Shown here one piece after another: positions 1-7,813 of a stretch of DNA of 23,280 bases. The stretch lies in contig PWPR01000165.1 of assembly GCA_003557085.1 (NCBI GenBank), forward strand, positions 1 through 23,280, in the 5' to 3' direction. The notes beneath the pieces are model-generated. The model worked only from the letters and a program-made list of their open reading frames with translations, made no database searches and was not told the DNA's origin. Every line of letters starts with the position of its first letter. Within the stretch, counting starts at the first letter, position 1. The DNA comes from Clostridia bacterium (GTDB lineage Bacteria; Bacillota; UBA994; PWPR01). The translations under genes were made by a program, and so were the position numbers.

Positions 1-2363
1 TCTTGTGGTTGACAATAGATGAACAATTAAATGAACTGACTAGTTTTTGGATATATATTTTGCACTCTCTAAAGGATAGATTAGAAGTAGGCGAATTGAT
101 TAATAGTATGAATAATACTTTTACTGATGATGAAGTCTATTCTGTTTTGGCTCATTTAATAGATTTACTTGATAGTGATCAAGATTTACATATTGTGTTA
201 GATGACTTTCATTTAATTGAAGATGAAAAGCTTGTTGATAGTATCGAATTTTTTATCAAGAACTCAAGTGACAATGCTCGCTTAGTTATTCTTTCAAGAA
301 AAGATCTTCCCTTTTATTATGCAGACATGTTAGTTGAAGGTAGAGCAGTGCTAATTGAAAATGAAAGCTTACTTCTTTCTGAAGAAGAAAGCCATAAACT
401 TCTCACAAGAACATTAAAAATTAAAAATGAAACAGAAGTAAGAGAAATTGCTAATAAAGCTGAAGGTTGGTGCGCTGGCTTGCATTTGCTATCTTTAACA
501 GAAAGAAGTGCTGAAAGAGAAGCTACTAAGAAATTAGGACTTAAAGCAGCTGAGTACTTAGCTGAAGAGATTTTTAATACATTTGATAAAGATATAAAAG
601 AATTTTTAGTGAAAACATCAGTTATTAGAAATCTGAGTAGCGATATATGTGACCTATTATTAGAAAAAGAAGACTCTAGCAGTATTTTAAATGAGCTTTA
701 TCATAAAAATACTTTTCTTAGTAAGCTAGAAGGCGAAGAAAGCTATAGATATAATCATTTATTTGAAGAGTTTTTGCGTAGCAGGTTTAGTAAGCTTCCA
801 AAAATAGAAAAAGAGAGATTTAATAGAAGGGCTGCTGGTATTTATCTCAGGAAGTTTGACTTTCATGAAGCTCTTTATCATTATTCTCTAGCTGAAGACT
901 ACGAGAGTATGCTTGATATTTTAGGTAGCAATGAGATTAGTTCAACATATTGGCAATACTTTAATCTAATCCCCACTGAAGTTGTTATAACTAGTTTAGA
1001 AATGTCTATTCAGAAGATATTTTATCATTATTGTAATAATGAATGGGATAAGTGTTTTGAATTTTTAGAGTATATGAAGAGGAGCTCTTTAGATGAAGAA
1101 ATAGTGTCAATTATATTAAGATTTTTAACATTAATGCAGGAGTATCATGATGTTCAAGATATAAGTTTAACTAAAGCGGATATTGAAAAACTTGATGTCA
1201 AAGATATTACAAAATCTATTATAGGTTTAGCTTTGTCAGGGCTTTTTGTAGCAAATGACGAGTATCAAATAGCACTAGATTACATAGATTATGCACTACT
1301 ACGTGCTAAAGAGAGTACTAATCCATATATTAAATATTTCGCACTGGCTTGTAAAACACAGATTCACGAGGAAATTGGGAACCTTAATATATGTCTCTCC
1401 TTATATCAAGATGCATTTAATCTCATAGATAGAAATAAGGCATTAAGTCATTTAAACCTAAATGTAAACATTGGTATTGCAGGGGTATATATAAAGCAAT
1501 TAGAGTTAGAGAAGGCCAGTAAATGCCTAGAAAAGGCAAAGTCATTAATGAATGTCCGTTATAAGATTTTTCAAATTGCTATTATGATGAATAGCTTAGA
1601 GGTGTTGATCCTAAGTGAGGAAATTACTAAAGCAAAAGCTGTTTTTGAAGAAATGCTAAAAGTGGATTTTGAGAATAACCCATTATACTTATCTTTTGCA
1701 GTTAGATTGATGGATCAGGTTGGTGTGTATAAAGAAGATATAATCGATCAACTTATTAGGTTAGTTGAAGATAATAACGCTTTACGTAAAAAAATGAATA
1801 TATCACTTGCCTATGCAAGAGGGTTAATCATCAAAGAGAAGTATGAGAAAGCGAGAAGTGTTTTGAGTGAGCTTCTTAAAATCTGCAGGCAGAAATCTCT
1901 TAAGATTAAACTTGTAGAAGCCACCATACTCAAAGCTAGAGTTTTGAAGGAGAATTCTGAAGAAGATCAACGAGTAGTAATTAATTTACTTAAAGAAGCT
2001 ATTAATTATAGCTATGAGGATATGATATTTGGAGAGTACAAGGTTGCTGCTAAAGAGATAGCAGAAGTTTTAATAGAACATCAAGAGCATATTAAACAGG
2101 ATCTTTCTGAAGAAGAGTTGGTGTTTTTTAATAAAGTATTAAGTATAACTAAAACAAAATCTGCTCTTGATGCTTTAAGTGAAAGAGAGTTAGATGTACT
2201 TAATGTATTAGCCACAGGTGCCACAAATAAAGAAATTGCCAAGGAGTTGAATGTCTCCGTGGCAACCGTTAAAACTCATTTAATAAACATATTTTCAAAG
2301 TTAGGTGTGTCTAATAGGGTAGAAGCGGTGCAAAAAGCAAGAAAAGATATGGCAATAAATTAA
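1..2363 (+). CDS. MalT-like (LAL) LuxR-family transcriptional regulator, 5' partial
   Basis: Large ATP-dependent LuxR regulator of the MalT/LAL type, cut by the left edge of the window. The visible frame opens with WLTIDEQ and a following SFW, which matches the WLSLDE...FW segment just after Walker A in MalT proteins, so the ATP-binding P-loop and true start lie upstream. The TTG at position 3 is therefore probably an internal leucine. Walker B is visible as LHIVLDDFH (residues 62-70 of the visible part). It is followed by the winged-helix region ending in YRYNHLFEEFLRSRF, then a long helical, TPR-like repeat region (about 270-710). The C-terminal LuxR helix-turn-helix spans about 725-782 (SERELDVLNVLATGATNKEI, then VATVKTHLINIFSKLG). 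Proteins of this family bind DNA when ATP and an inducer act on the STAND module. The inducer cannot be read from the sequence. The downstream neighbour is convergent. Confidence 0.93.
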   Translation, partial: LWLTIDEQLNELTSFWIYILHSLKDRLEVGELINSMNNTFTDDEVYSVLAHLIDLLDSDQDLHIVLDDFHLIEDEKLVDSIEFFIKNSSDNARLVILSRKDLPFYYADMLVEGRAVLIENESLLLSEEESHKLLTRTLKIKNETEVREIANKAEGWCAGLHLLSLTERSAEREATKKLGLKAAEYLAEEIFNTFDKDIKEFLVKTSVIRNLSSDICDLLLEKEDSSSILNELYHKNTFLSKLEGEESYRYNHLFEEFLRSRFSKLPKIEKERFNRRAAGIYLRKFDFHEALYHYSLAEDYESMLDILGSNEISSTYWQYFNLIPTEVVITSLEMSIQKIFYHYCNNEWDKCFEFLEYMKRSSLDEEIVSIILRFLTLMQEYHDVQDISLTKADIEKLDVKDITKSIIGLALSGLFVANDEYQIALDYIDYALLRAKESTNPYIKYFALACKTQIHEEIGNLNICLSLYQDAFNLIDRNKALSHLNLNVNIGIAGVYIKQLELEKASKCLEKAKSLMNVRYKIFQIAIMMNSLEVLILSEEITKAKAVFEEMLKVDFENNPLYLSFAVRLMDQVGVYKEDIIDQLIRLVEDNNALRKKMNISLAYARGLIIKEKYEKARSVLSELLKICRQKSLKIKLVEATILKARVLKENSEEDQRVVINLLKEAINYSYEDMIFGEYKVAAKEIAEVLIEHQEHIKQDLSEEELVFFNKVLSITKTKSALDALSERELDVLNVLATGATNKEIAKELNVSVATVKTHLINIFSKLGVSNRVEAVQKARKDMAIN

Positions 2364-2412
2364 GAAATATAATAGATAAGCAATGGCTAAGTAAAGCACA
2401 CAAAAGAAAAAG

Positions 2413-2443
2413 GGCGAGAGTTTTGGAAAACAAAGCTCTCGCC
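2413..2443 (-). terminator. Rho-independent terminator of the pilin-like gene
   Basis: A 13-bp stem (2413-2425 with 2431-2443, one G-U pair) closes a GAAAA loop. Read on the minus strand the stem is followed by a T-rich tract (2401-2411). It ends the minus-strand gene at 2496. On the plus strand there is no T-tract, so it probably serves the convergent regulator poorly, if at all. Confidence 0.8.
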
Positions 2444-2495
2444 TAGACATAAACTAAGTAAGCAACTGACTTATAGCGTTTATATCATATAAAAA

Positions 2496-3539
2496 TCAAT
2501 TATTTTCAGGGTGATAAGGCTTTATGTTAAAATCATAAAACATAGAGACTGTGTTAGCTGCATGTTCTAGTACAATTAAGCCAGAAACACTATTTTCAAC
2601 TACTGCTCCTTCCATAATCTCCAAAGAAGGAGTGTCTGGCAAATTATCTCCTAATTCTTCTTTACTAATATACATAACTGAGTTAAATTTATTGCTAGGC
2701 TTATGTTCCACAATAATTTTTATATATACTTTTCTTGTGTTATCAATTCTTACTGGGTCTGATTCAAAGCCGCTATATGATACCCCCCAAGTGCCTTGTA
2801 ATCTACTAAACTCTACTTCTAATCGAGTATTTTTTTCATTTTGTGTTGTTTCAAAGTATATGCCTATTTTGGGAATAGTATTTCCAGCTGCCCCTTCAGT
2901 TTCTATAGTAACATTAATCTCGTAACTTCCATCAAAACGATTCTTTATAGAAAAGCTTTCTCCCTGCTCTTCTACAGAGAGTCTTATTGATGTAATATTA
3001 TTAACTGTGACTTCCTCAGCAGTCCATCCTTCGCTTATGTATAAGTATTCCTCATACTCATCGACGGGGGATATTTTATTGTCCTCTCCTATTATGTACC
3101 AGTTATTATTATCATCAGTAAGATCAAATCCTATTCCAGAGATATCATCGTCATTATTGCTACCATTGCCATTATCACCATTTCCAGGGTCTTCAATCAT
3201 ACTTATTTGTGATAAAGTCCATTTTAATACGCTTTCATCCCATTTGAACTCTTTATCTTTCTGTCTTGGAATAAGGCCTTCACCAATAAAGCCCGCTTGA
3301 ATGAGTTTTTCTTGGTCAAAATCATCAGGAAACTCGTTATTATCAAGTTCTATATAGTAAGCATATTGCCCAGTAACTCTATTAAGAGTTGCTAAATCTG
3401 CCTCATCAGCAGCAATATTTGCATTAGCTATTGTTGTGAATACTCGTGGGACTCCTAAAGATAGGATTATTATAAGTATTAATAAGACTGCTAGTAACTC
3501 AAGTAAAGTATAGCCTTTATTGTTTTTTATAATCACCAA
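2496..3539 (-). CDS. Orphan type IV pilin-like protein with beta-rich C-terminal domain
   Basis: The N-terminus is a class III/type IV prepilin signal. A short basic leader ends in NKG, cleavage is predicted after Gly9, and the mature protein starts Y10-TLLE with the invariant Glu at +5 (Glu14). A 20-residue hydrophobic helix follows, then a pilin-like stretch with the ELDNNEFP segment typical of GspG/PilA proteins (about 55-112). A Gly/Asn/Asp-rich linker (about 116-133) leads to a beta-rich domain (about 164-347) that resembles laminin-G/concanavalin-like sandwiches in pattern only. The start is TTG at 3539 or GTG at 3536; both sit behind a strong GAGGTGAGG site. No prepilin peptidase, pilus ATPase or platform protein is in this window, so assembly genes must be elsewhere. 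It is likely a surface-displayed minor pilin or binding protein; the ligand is unknown. Confidence 0.85.
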   Translation of the reverse strand: MVIIKNNKGYTLLELLAVLLILIIILSLGVPRVFTTIANANIAADEADLATLNRVTGQYAYYIELDNNEFPDDFDQEKLIQAGFIGEGLIPRQKDKEFKWDESVLKWTLSQISMIEDPGNGDNGNGSNNDDDISGIGFDLTDDNNNWYIIGEDNKISPVDEYEEYLYISEGWTAEEVTVNNITSIRLSVEEQGESFSIKNRFDGSYEINVTIETEGAAGNTIPKIGIYFETTQNEKNTRLEVEFSRLQGTWGVSYSGFESDPVRIDNTRKVYIKIIVEHKPSNKFNSVMYISKEELGDNLPDTPSLEIMEGAVVENSVSGLIVLEHAANTVSMFYDFNIKPYHPENN

Positions 3540-3606
3540 AGTGAAGCCTCACCTCTTTTACTTAGTTTAATAAAAAAAATTTATGTTAGAGCAAGCTATT
3601 TTATGT

Positions 3607-3631
3607 TTATACTATCTTATACTATCTTATA
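3607..3631. repeat. Short 10-bp tandem repeat (ACTATCTTAT, about 2.5 copies)
   Basis: The unit ACTATCTTAT is present twice back to back at 3611-3620 and 3621-3630, with a partial copy before. It lies in the AT-rich divergent space between the pilin gene and the hydrolase gene (3540-3807), where promoters for both must lie. The period of about one helical turn is compatible with a regulator binding side by side, but it may just be AT-rich slippage. Confidence 0.5.
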
Positions 3632-3807
3632 TTTTACAATATTTTGTAAATATATAAAGCAATTAGCAAATATTTAAAGTAAATTTTAAGTTAATCACGA
3701 ATAATGAAGAAGAAAATAAAAAGCCAACACTTTTATGAAGAAAATAACTAAGGTTAAAAGAAGTATGATAAGATTATATCAGCAAAAAAACAATTATGAG
3801 GTAAATT

Positions 3808-4734
3808 ATGAAATCAAAAAGTAGAATAAAGATCGTTGTAGTGCTTGCAGTAATAATAATGCTAATCATATTAGTAATAGTTCCTCACTTAATAATAGGA
3901 GATATGGTTAATATGCATGTCAGCTTTGAAACAGTTTATAGTGCACAGGATTATGGCTTGGAAGCAAAGGAACTTTGGTTAGAGACTGAAGATGGGTTAA
4001 ATATTGTAACATACTTTGTTCCAGTGGAGAATGCTCAGGGTTCTGTAATATTTCTATCAGGAATTCATAATCCTTCAGTGACTGCTTTCTATGGGCATGC
4101 AAAAATGCTAGCTGATTGGGGTTATGACTCATATTTACTAGAGATGAGGGCACATGGAGAGAGTGAAGGAGATGTTATTTCACTAGGGTTCAAAGAAGTA
4201 TTAGATGTAGATGCTGTAGTTAATTACATTGTGAGCAGTGAAATGAAAAATAAGCCTATTATTGTTTATGGACTTTCTATGGGTGGGGCAGTTGCTATCA
4301 ACTCAATTGGGAGCAATGATAATATTGATGGAGTCATAAGCTTATCAGCATATTCTTCTTTTACTGATAATTTCTCTGATAATATGTTGATGATGAATAT
4401 GCCTAAGTTTTATGTAAGCTTGCAAAAGCCTTTTGTAACGCTTTACACCAGTTTTAAATACGGTTTTGACACAACTAGGTTAACGCCAAAAAATATGATT
4501 AAGAATTTAGGAGATAGGCCAGCTTTGCTGATACACTCTAGAGAAGATGACCAGGTGCCAGTAGAAAACTTGAGTAGAATACTTCAAAATGCACCTAGTC
4601 ATGTAAATCACTGGATAAGAGAAGGAAATTATCATATGATATTGGACGGACTTATGTTTCTAGAGCCATGGGAAGATGAAGAATATAGAGATTTTATTTT
4701 TAGTTTTCTGTCTGAATTTACAAAAGCTGAGTAG
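3808..4734 (+). CDS. Membrane-anchored alpha/beta hydrolase
   Basis: 308 residues. Residues 8-30 form one strongly hydrophobic segment after a basic start (MKSKSRIK), so the catalytic domain is probably anchored on the outer face of the membrane. The fold is a serine hydrolase: nucleophile elbow GLSMGG with Ser157, acid in the segment HSREDDQVP (Asp247 by alignment with HGxxDxxVP) and His276 in NYHMI near the C-terminus. The pattern matches the BEM46/YjfP/lysophospholipase-like group of alpha/beta hydrolases; the substrate cannot be named. The start ATG has GAGGT a few bases upstream. It is a single gene with its own upstream region, divergent from the pilin gene and followed about 150 bp later by a second, unrelated alpha/beta hydrolase. 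Confidence 0.87.
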   Translation: MKSKSRIKIVVVLAVIIMLIILVIVPHLIIGDMVNMHVSFETVYSAQDYGLEAKELWLETEDGLNIVTYFVPVENAQGSVIFLSGIHNPSVTAFYGHAKMLADWGYDSYLLEMRAHGESEGDVISLGFKEVLDVDAVVNYIVSSEMKNKPIIVYGLSMGGAVAINSIGSNDNIDGVISLSAYSSFTDNFSDNMLMMNMPKFYVSLQKPFVTLYTSFKYGFDTTRLTPKNMIKNLGDRPALLIHSREDDQVPVENLSRILQNAPSHVNHWIREGNYHMILDGLMFLEPWEDEEYRDFIFSFLSEFTKAE

Positions 4735-4746
4735 TTCAAAACTGCC

Positions 4747-4776
4747 TTGCTTAGTTTGCTGACTTACCTTTTATAC
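4747..4776 (+). promoter_or_regulatory. Possible sigma-A-type promoter for the second hydrolase
   Basis: TTGCTT (4747-4752), an 18-bp spacer and TTATAC (4771-4776) just after the stop of the first hydrolase. The match is partial. If used, the hairpin at 4806-4828 lies in the leader. Confidence 0.3.
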
Positions 4777-4805
4777 ATTCAAAAAACTGAATAAAGAAAT
4801 CTAGT

Positions 4806-4828
4806 AAAGTTGGGGAAACCCCAACTTT
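4806..4828 (+). other. Perfect 10-bp hairpin in the leader of the second hydrolase
   Basis: AAAGTTGGGG (4806-4815) and CCCCAACTTT (4819-4828) pair perfectly around an AAA loop. No T-run follows, so it is not a standard terminator on either strand. The ACCCC of its 3' arm (4818-4822) can also pair with GGGGT at 4832-4836, giving a weaker alternative hairpin. Confidence 0.6.
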
Positions 4829-4885
4829 AGTGGGGTGTCAGAGTAAGTCATTGTTGTTAAACTCAGATATGAAGGAGTGATGACA

Positions 4886-6142
4886 ATGGCAAAACAAGAT
4901 TTAGGTGCTGCTAGAGCAGCTAACTCATTAAACTTTTTCAAGTGTCACGAAGCAAATTGGATGTTGCAGAGGACACTTGCTTATATGAATGTTAATGCTG
5001 CTGAGCTAGGTGAATGCCTTTATGTTGCAACAAAAATTAATGAAAAAGATGCAGAAAGTTGGCCCAGAGAGTGGTCAAGATTAGCAGAAAAGGTGTATAT
5101 GCAAGGAGAAGAGTCGTTACTGCAAGAGGATAAAATAAGCGCAAGGAACTCATTTTTAAGGGCTTCAAATTACTATCGAGCTGCCCAATATGGATGTATA
5201 CCAGATCATAAAGACTATGATATGCTTTTAGAAAGAAGTGTAGATGCTTTTGAAAAGGCTTCCAAGCTGTATGATCCAGTCGTTAAGAAAGTTAGCATTG
5301 AGTTTGAAGGAACAAGCTTGCCAGGGTATTTTTGGAGAGCTGACAACTCAGATAAGAAAAGACCAACATTGTTTGTAGCAGGTGGTAATGATGATACAAT
5401 TGAGGAAGATTTTATGATAATAGCACAGGCTGCTATTAATAGAGGGTATAACTTCTTCACATTTTCTTATCCTGGGCATCGCAATGCTGTACATACAGAT
5501 AACAAACAAGTAAAGAGATATGATTATGAGGTTCCTTTTAAGAAAGCTTTTGATGTTCTTGAAGAACAAGTTGGAGTGGATGAGCGAATAGCGCTTGCTG
5601 GATTTAGTGGTGGTGGTTATGTTGCACCAAGAGTTGCGATTTATGAGGATAGAGTGAAGGTATTAATAGCTAATAATCCTATGATTGACTATGCTAGAGT
5701 TGCTGATGCATTGCTTGGACCTTTAGTTAGAGGAATCCCTAGTTCTTTACTAAGTTTTGTAGTAAACAAGAAGCTTGAGAAGAAGCCTTTAATGAAAGCC
5801 TATATGGAGTATGGCTTATATACAGCAGGATATCAAGACTACAGTTTAGTAGAGTGGTTAAAATCAAATGAAGCTCAACAAGAGTGGGCAAAGTTCAATA
5901 TCGTTGATAAGTTAGATCAAATAACAGTGCCTACTTTATCACTTGTTGGTAGTGGTGAAGGTGAAGAAATGATTAAGCAAACCAAAGAGTTTCATAGTAA
6001 AATAAGCTCAGGCATTAAAGAAATGAAGATGTTTACACTAGAAAAAGATGGTAGTCATGATCATTGTATGCTAGACAATCATTCTAGGATGCATCAAGAA
6101 ATATTCACTTGGCTAAATAGTGTTTTTGATATTAGGAGTTAA
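4886..6142 (+). CDS. Alpha/beta hydrolase with helical N-terminal domain (FrsA/DPN-hydrolase-like)
   Basis: 418 residues from ATG 4886, chosen because GAAGGAG at 4871-4877 is 8 bases before it. The in-frame GTG at 4877 overlaps that site and ATG 4880 is too close. The helical N-terminal domain (about 20-125) contains SWPREW and SARNSFLRASNYYRAAQY, seen in esterases related to FrsA and 2,6-dihydroxypseudooxynicotine hydrolase. The hydrolase core follows, with GFSGGGY (Ser241 nucleophile), a SYPGH segment before it and a C-terminal DGSHDHC stretch (His391 or His393) ending in an EIFTWL helix. No signal peptide, so cytoplasmic. Substrate unknown; members include esterases, C-C bond hydrolases and peptidase-like enzymes. 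It lies upstream of the GNAT/APH pair and may be transcribed with it. Confidence 0.85.
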   Translation: MAKQDLGAARAANSLNFFKCHEANWMLQRTLAYMNVNAAELGECLYVATKINEKDAESWPREWSRLAEKVYMQGEESLLQEDKISARNSFLRASNYYRAAQYGCIPDHKDYDMLLERSVDAFEKASKLYDPVVKKVSIEFEGTSLPGYFWRADNSDKKRPTLFVAGGNDDTIEEDFMIIAQAAINRGYNFFTFSYPGHRNAVHTDNKQVKRYDYEVPFKKAFDVLEEQVGVDERIALAGFSGGGYVAPRVAIYEDRVKVLIANNPMIDYARVADALLGPLVRGIPSSLLSFVVNKKLEKKPLMKAYMEYGLYTAGYQDYSLVEWLKSNEAQQEWAKFNIVDKLDQITVPTLSLVGSGEGEEMIKQTKEFHSKISSGIKEMKMFTLEKDGSHDHCMLDNHSRMHQEIFTWLNSVFDIRS

Positions 6143-6203
6143 TAATAGGCCATAGTGTAACAAACTTATTAGTATATTTATAGAAAAGGGAGGGCAAGTT
6201 AGG

Positions 6204-6665
6204 ATGCAACATGATGTGGTAAGAGTTAATAGAGATAATTATAAAGAGTTTTTAAAAATGATACATCTAAGAGTAACTGGAGACAGGTATTGCAAAGAAG
6301 CTACAAGAGATTTGGTTAAGGAAAATATTTCTTATGCTAATATCTTAGATAATAAGTCTTTTTATGTATATGCTTTGAAGGTTAATGATGAAATGGTGGC
6401 ATATATAGCTGCTTCAGTAATTCCTAAAGCTGACAAAAGAAAAGGAACAATGTTTATAGATGAAGTGTGGACATACAAAGAGAGCAGAGGGCTAGGGTTA
6501 GCTAAGGAATTAGTTAATAAAGTAATGACTAAAGCTAAGGAACTAGATCTCTGGGAAGTAAGACTTACTGTTGATCTTGATAATGATGTTGCAAGGCATA
6601 TATATAGAAATTTTGGATTTAAGGAAAAAGAATGCATTTTTGGAAGGGTAAAAGTAAGTGATTAA
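6204..6665 (+). CDS. GNAT-family N-acetyltransferase
   Basis: 153 residues. The acetyl-CoA binding motif A is ESRGLGLAKELV (about 93-104; the R-x-x-G-x-G/A pyrophosphate loop reads RGLGLA). It is followed by the DNDVARHIYRNFGFKEKE motif B, with the usual A-x-x-I/L-Y-x-x-x-GF signature. Start ATG 6204 has AAGGGAGG upstream. The acceptor substrate is unknown. The end of the gene overlaps the start of the next gene by 8 bases, so the two products are very likely translationally coupled and may act on the same molecule. Confidence 0.88.
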   Translation: MQHDVVRVNRDNYKEFLKMIHLRVTGDRYCKEATRDLVKENISYANILDNKSFYVYALKVNDEMVAYIAASVIPKADKRKGTMFIDEVWTYKESRGLGLAKELVNKVMTKAKELDLWEVRLTVDLDNDVARHIYRNFGFKEKECIFGRVKVSD

Positions 6666-7650
6666 GGAGTTTTCAGAAATAACTTATCATAGGTATAGCC
6701 CAACAGCAAAAGATTTGAGTATTAACTTGCAGGAGCTAAAGAATAAATGTCCTGTATTATCTAATCATGAGAATGTTGATTTTGCAAGTATTAGTACTGG
6801 GATGAATCACAATTTCTTTGTTTATATTGATGATCAGATTAGATATCAACTAAAAATACTAGCTCGAAACTCATATCCTGCAGTAGAGAAGATTCATAAA
6901 ACTTATGAACTGCTGGAGAAGTCTAATGTTAGTGTAAACAAACTAGTTCATGCAAGTAAGGAAATTTTTCCTTATGGGTATTTTCTATATGAATATATAG
7001 AAGGCAACACTATAGCAGACTCAAAAGTTTGGATTAGAGATTTTGCCAAAATATTAAGAAGTGTACATGAGATTAAGTTGCCCTTCTATGGGAGTTTATC
7101 TGAAGGGTATCAAGCTAAGAATATCTTTCAGTATTATGAGAACATAGACAAAGTAATAGATTCTTCATTTGGACACACATTTATAGAGCCATTCACTATC
7201 TATGATTTAGTGGAGAGCGAGATAATTTCAGAAGAATTTCTTACTAAGGTTTTATCATATATTAAAAATCAAGCAGAATCTTTACCTGATTTAGAACCTC
7301 ATTTGTGTCATGGAGATATGTCTAAAAACAATCTCTTATATTCTAAGGATACTATTTTCTTAATAGATTGGGATGAAGCAAAGAGTCATACCTGGCCTAG
7401 TGAGCTTGCAAGGCTTCTCTACTACACTGACGATAAAGAAAAGCAGATTACATTTGACTTATTTGTTAAGCATTATGACTCTAATCTGTCAAATAGTGAA
7501 GTATGGAAAATAATCATGCTGGAGCATCTTTATCAACATTTGAGAAACATAATTATAGTAAGTATCTCTAATACAAGAGAGGATGCTATTAAGAGTGTTA
7601 AGCCAAGAGTAAGGCAAATATTGAAAGCCATTGAGCAATTAAACAGATGA
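6658..7650 (+). CDS. Aminoglycoside phosphotransferase/choline-kinase-like protein
   Basis: 330 residues, starting at GTG 6658 inside the last codons of the GNAT gene, with AAGGG 9 bases upstream; no other start lies nearby. Kinase-like fold of the APH family: a basic residue in the N-lobe strand RYQLKILAR, the hinge segment YEYIEGNTI (111-119), the Brenner motif HGDMSKNN (His218, Asp220, Asn225) and the metal-binding DWDEA (Asp237). It probably phosphorylates a small molecule hydroxyl with a nucleoside triphosphate in the cytoplasm. Homologues include antibiotic kinases, choline/ethanolamine kinases and fructosamine kinases, so resistance should not be assumed. It is the last gene of its run and is followed by a clear terminator. 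Confidence 0.87.
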   Translation: MIKEFSEITYHRYSPTAKDLSINLQELKNKCPVLSNHENVDFASISTGMNHNFFVYIDDQIRYQLKILARNSYPAVEKIHKTYELLEKSNVSVNKLVHASKEIFPYGYFLYEYIEGNTIADSKVWIRDFAKILRSVHEIKLPFYGSLSEGYQAKNIFQYYENIDKVIDSSFGHTFIEPFTIYDLVESEIISEEFLTKVLSYIKNQAESLPDLEPHLCHGDMSKNNLLYSKDTIFLIDWDEAKSHTWPSELARLLYYTDDKEKQITFDLFVKHYDSNLSNSEVWKIIMLEHLYQHLRNIIIVSISNTREDAIKSVKPRVRQILKAIEQLNR

Positions 7651-7682
7651 AAATAGAAACCTTTGATGAAATAAGTGTTATT

Positions 7683-7723
7683 AAGAGCTTTTAGAATTAT
7701 CAGTATTCTAAAAGCTCTTTTTA
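7683..7723 (+). terminator. Rho-independent terminator after the APH-like gene
   Basis: A perfect 15-bp stem (7683-7697 with 7705-7719) with a 7-base loop, followed directly by T residues. It ends the hydrolase/GNAT/APH transcript before the convergent regulator. Confidence 0.9.
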
Positions 7724-7813
7724 GTGCAGTTATCTGAAACTTATGAAAATCAGACAAGTCAGGTAAATACTTACTCGCACTTAGTCAGTGTTGCTGATGA
7801 ACTACCATAATCA

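Noticed and set aside
3..5. TTG at the left edge as the true start of the first regulator
   Set aside because: The peptide begins in the middle of the MalT-type NTPase domain, after the expected Walker A, so the gene is cut by the window rather than starting here.
2551..3300. Two plus-strand open frames (124 and 97 codons) opposite the pilin gene
   Set aside because: They are low-complexity Ser/Leu/Pro-rich translations of the antisense of a well-supported gene, with no ribosome site.
3607..3631. CRISPR-like or iteron repeat
   Set aside because: Only two and a half copies of a 10-bp AT-rich unit with no spacers; too little for an array or an origin.
4877..4885. GTG 4877 or ATG 4880 as start of the second hydrolase
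   Set aside because: GTG overlaps the GAAGGAG ribosome site and ATG 4880 is only two bases after it; ATG 4886 has normal spacing.
6658..7650. Calling the kinase an aminoglycoside resistance gene
   Set aside because: The HGD/DWD motifs define the wider APH/choline-kinase fold only; nothing in the sequence fixes the substrate.
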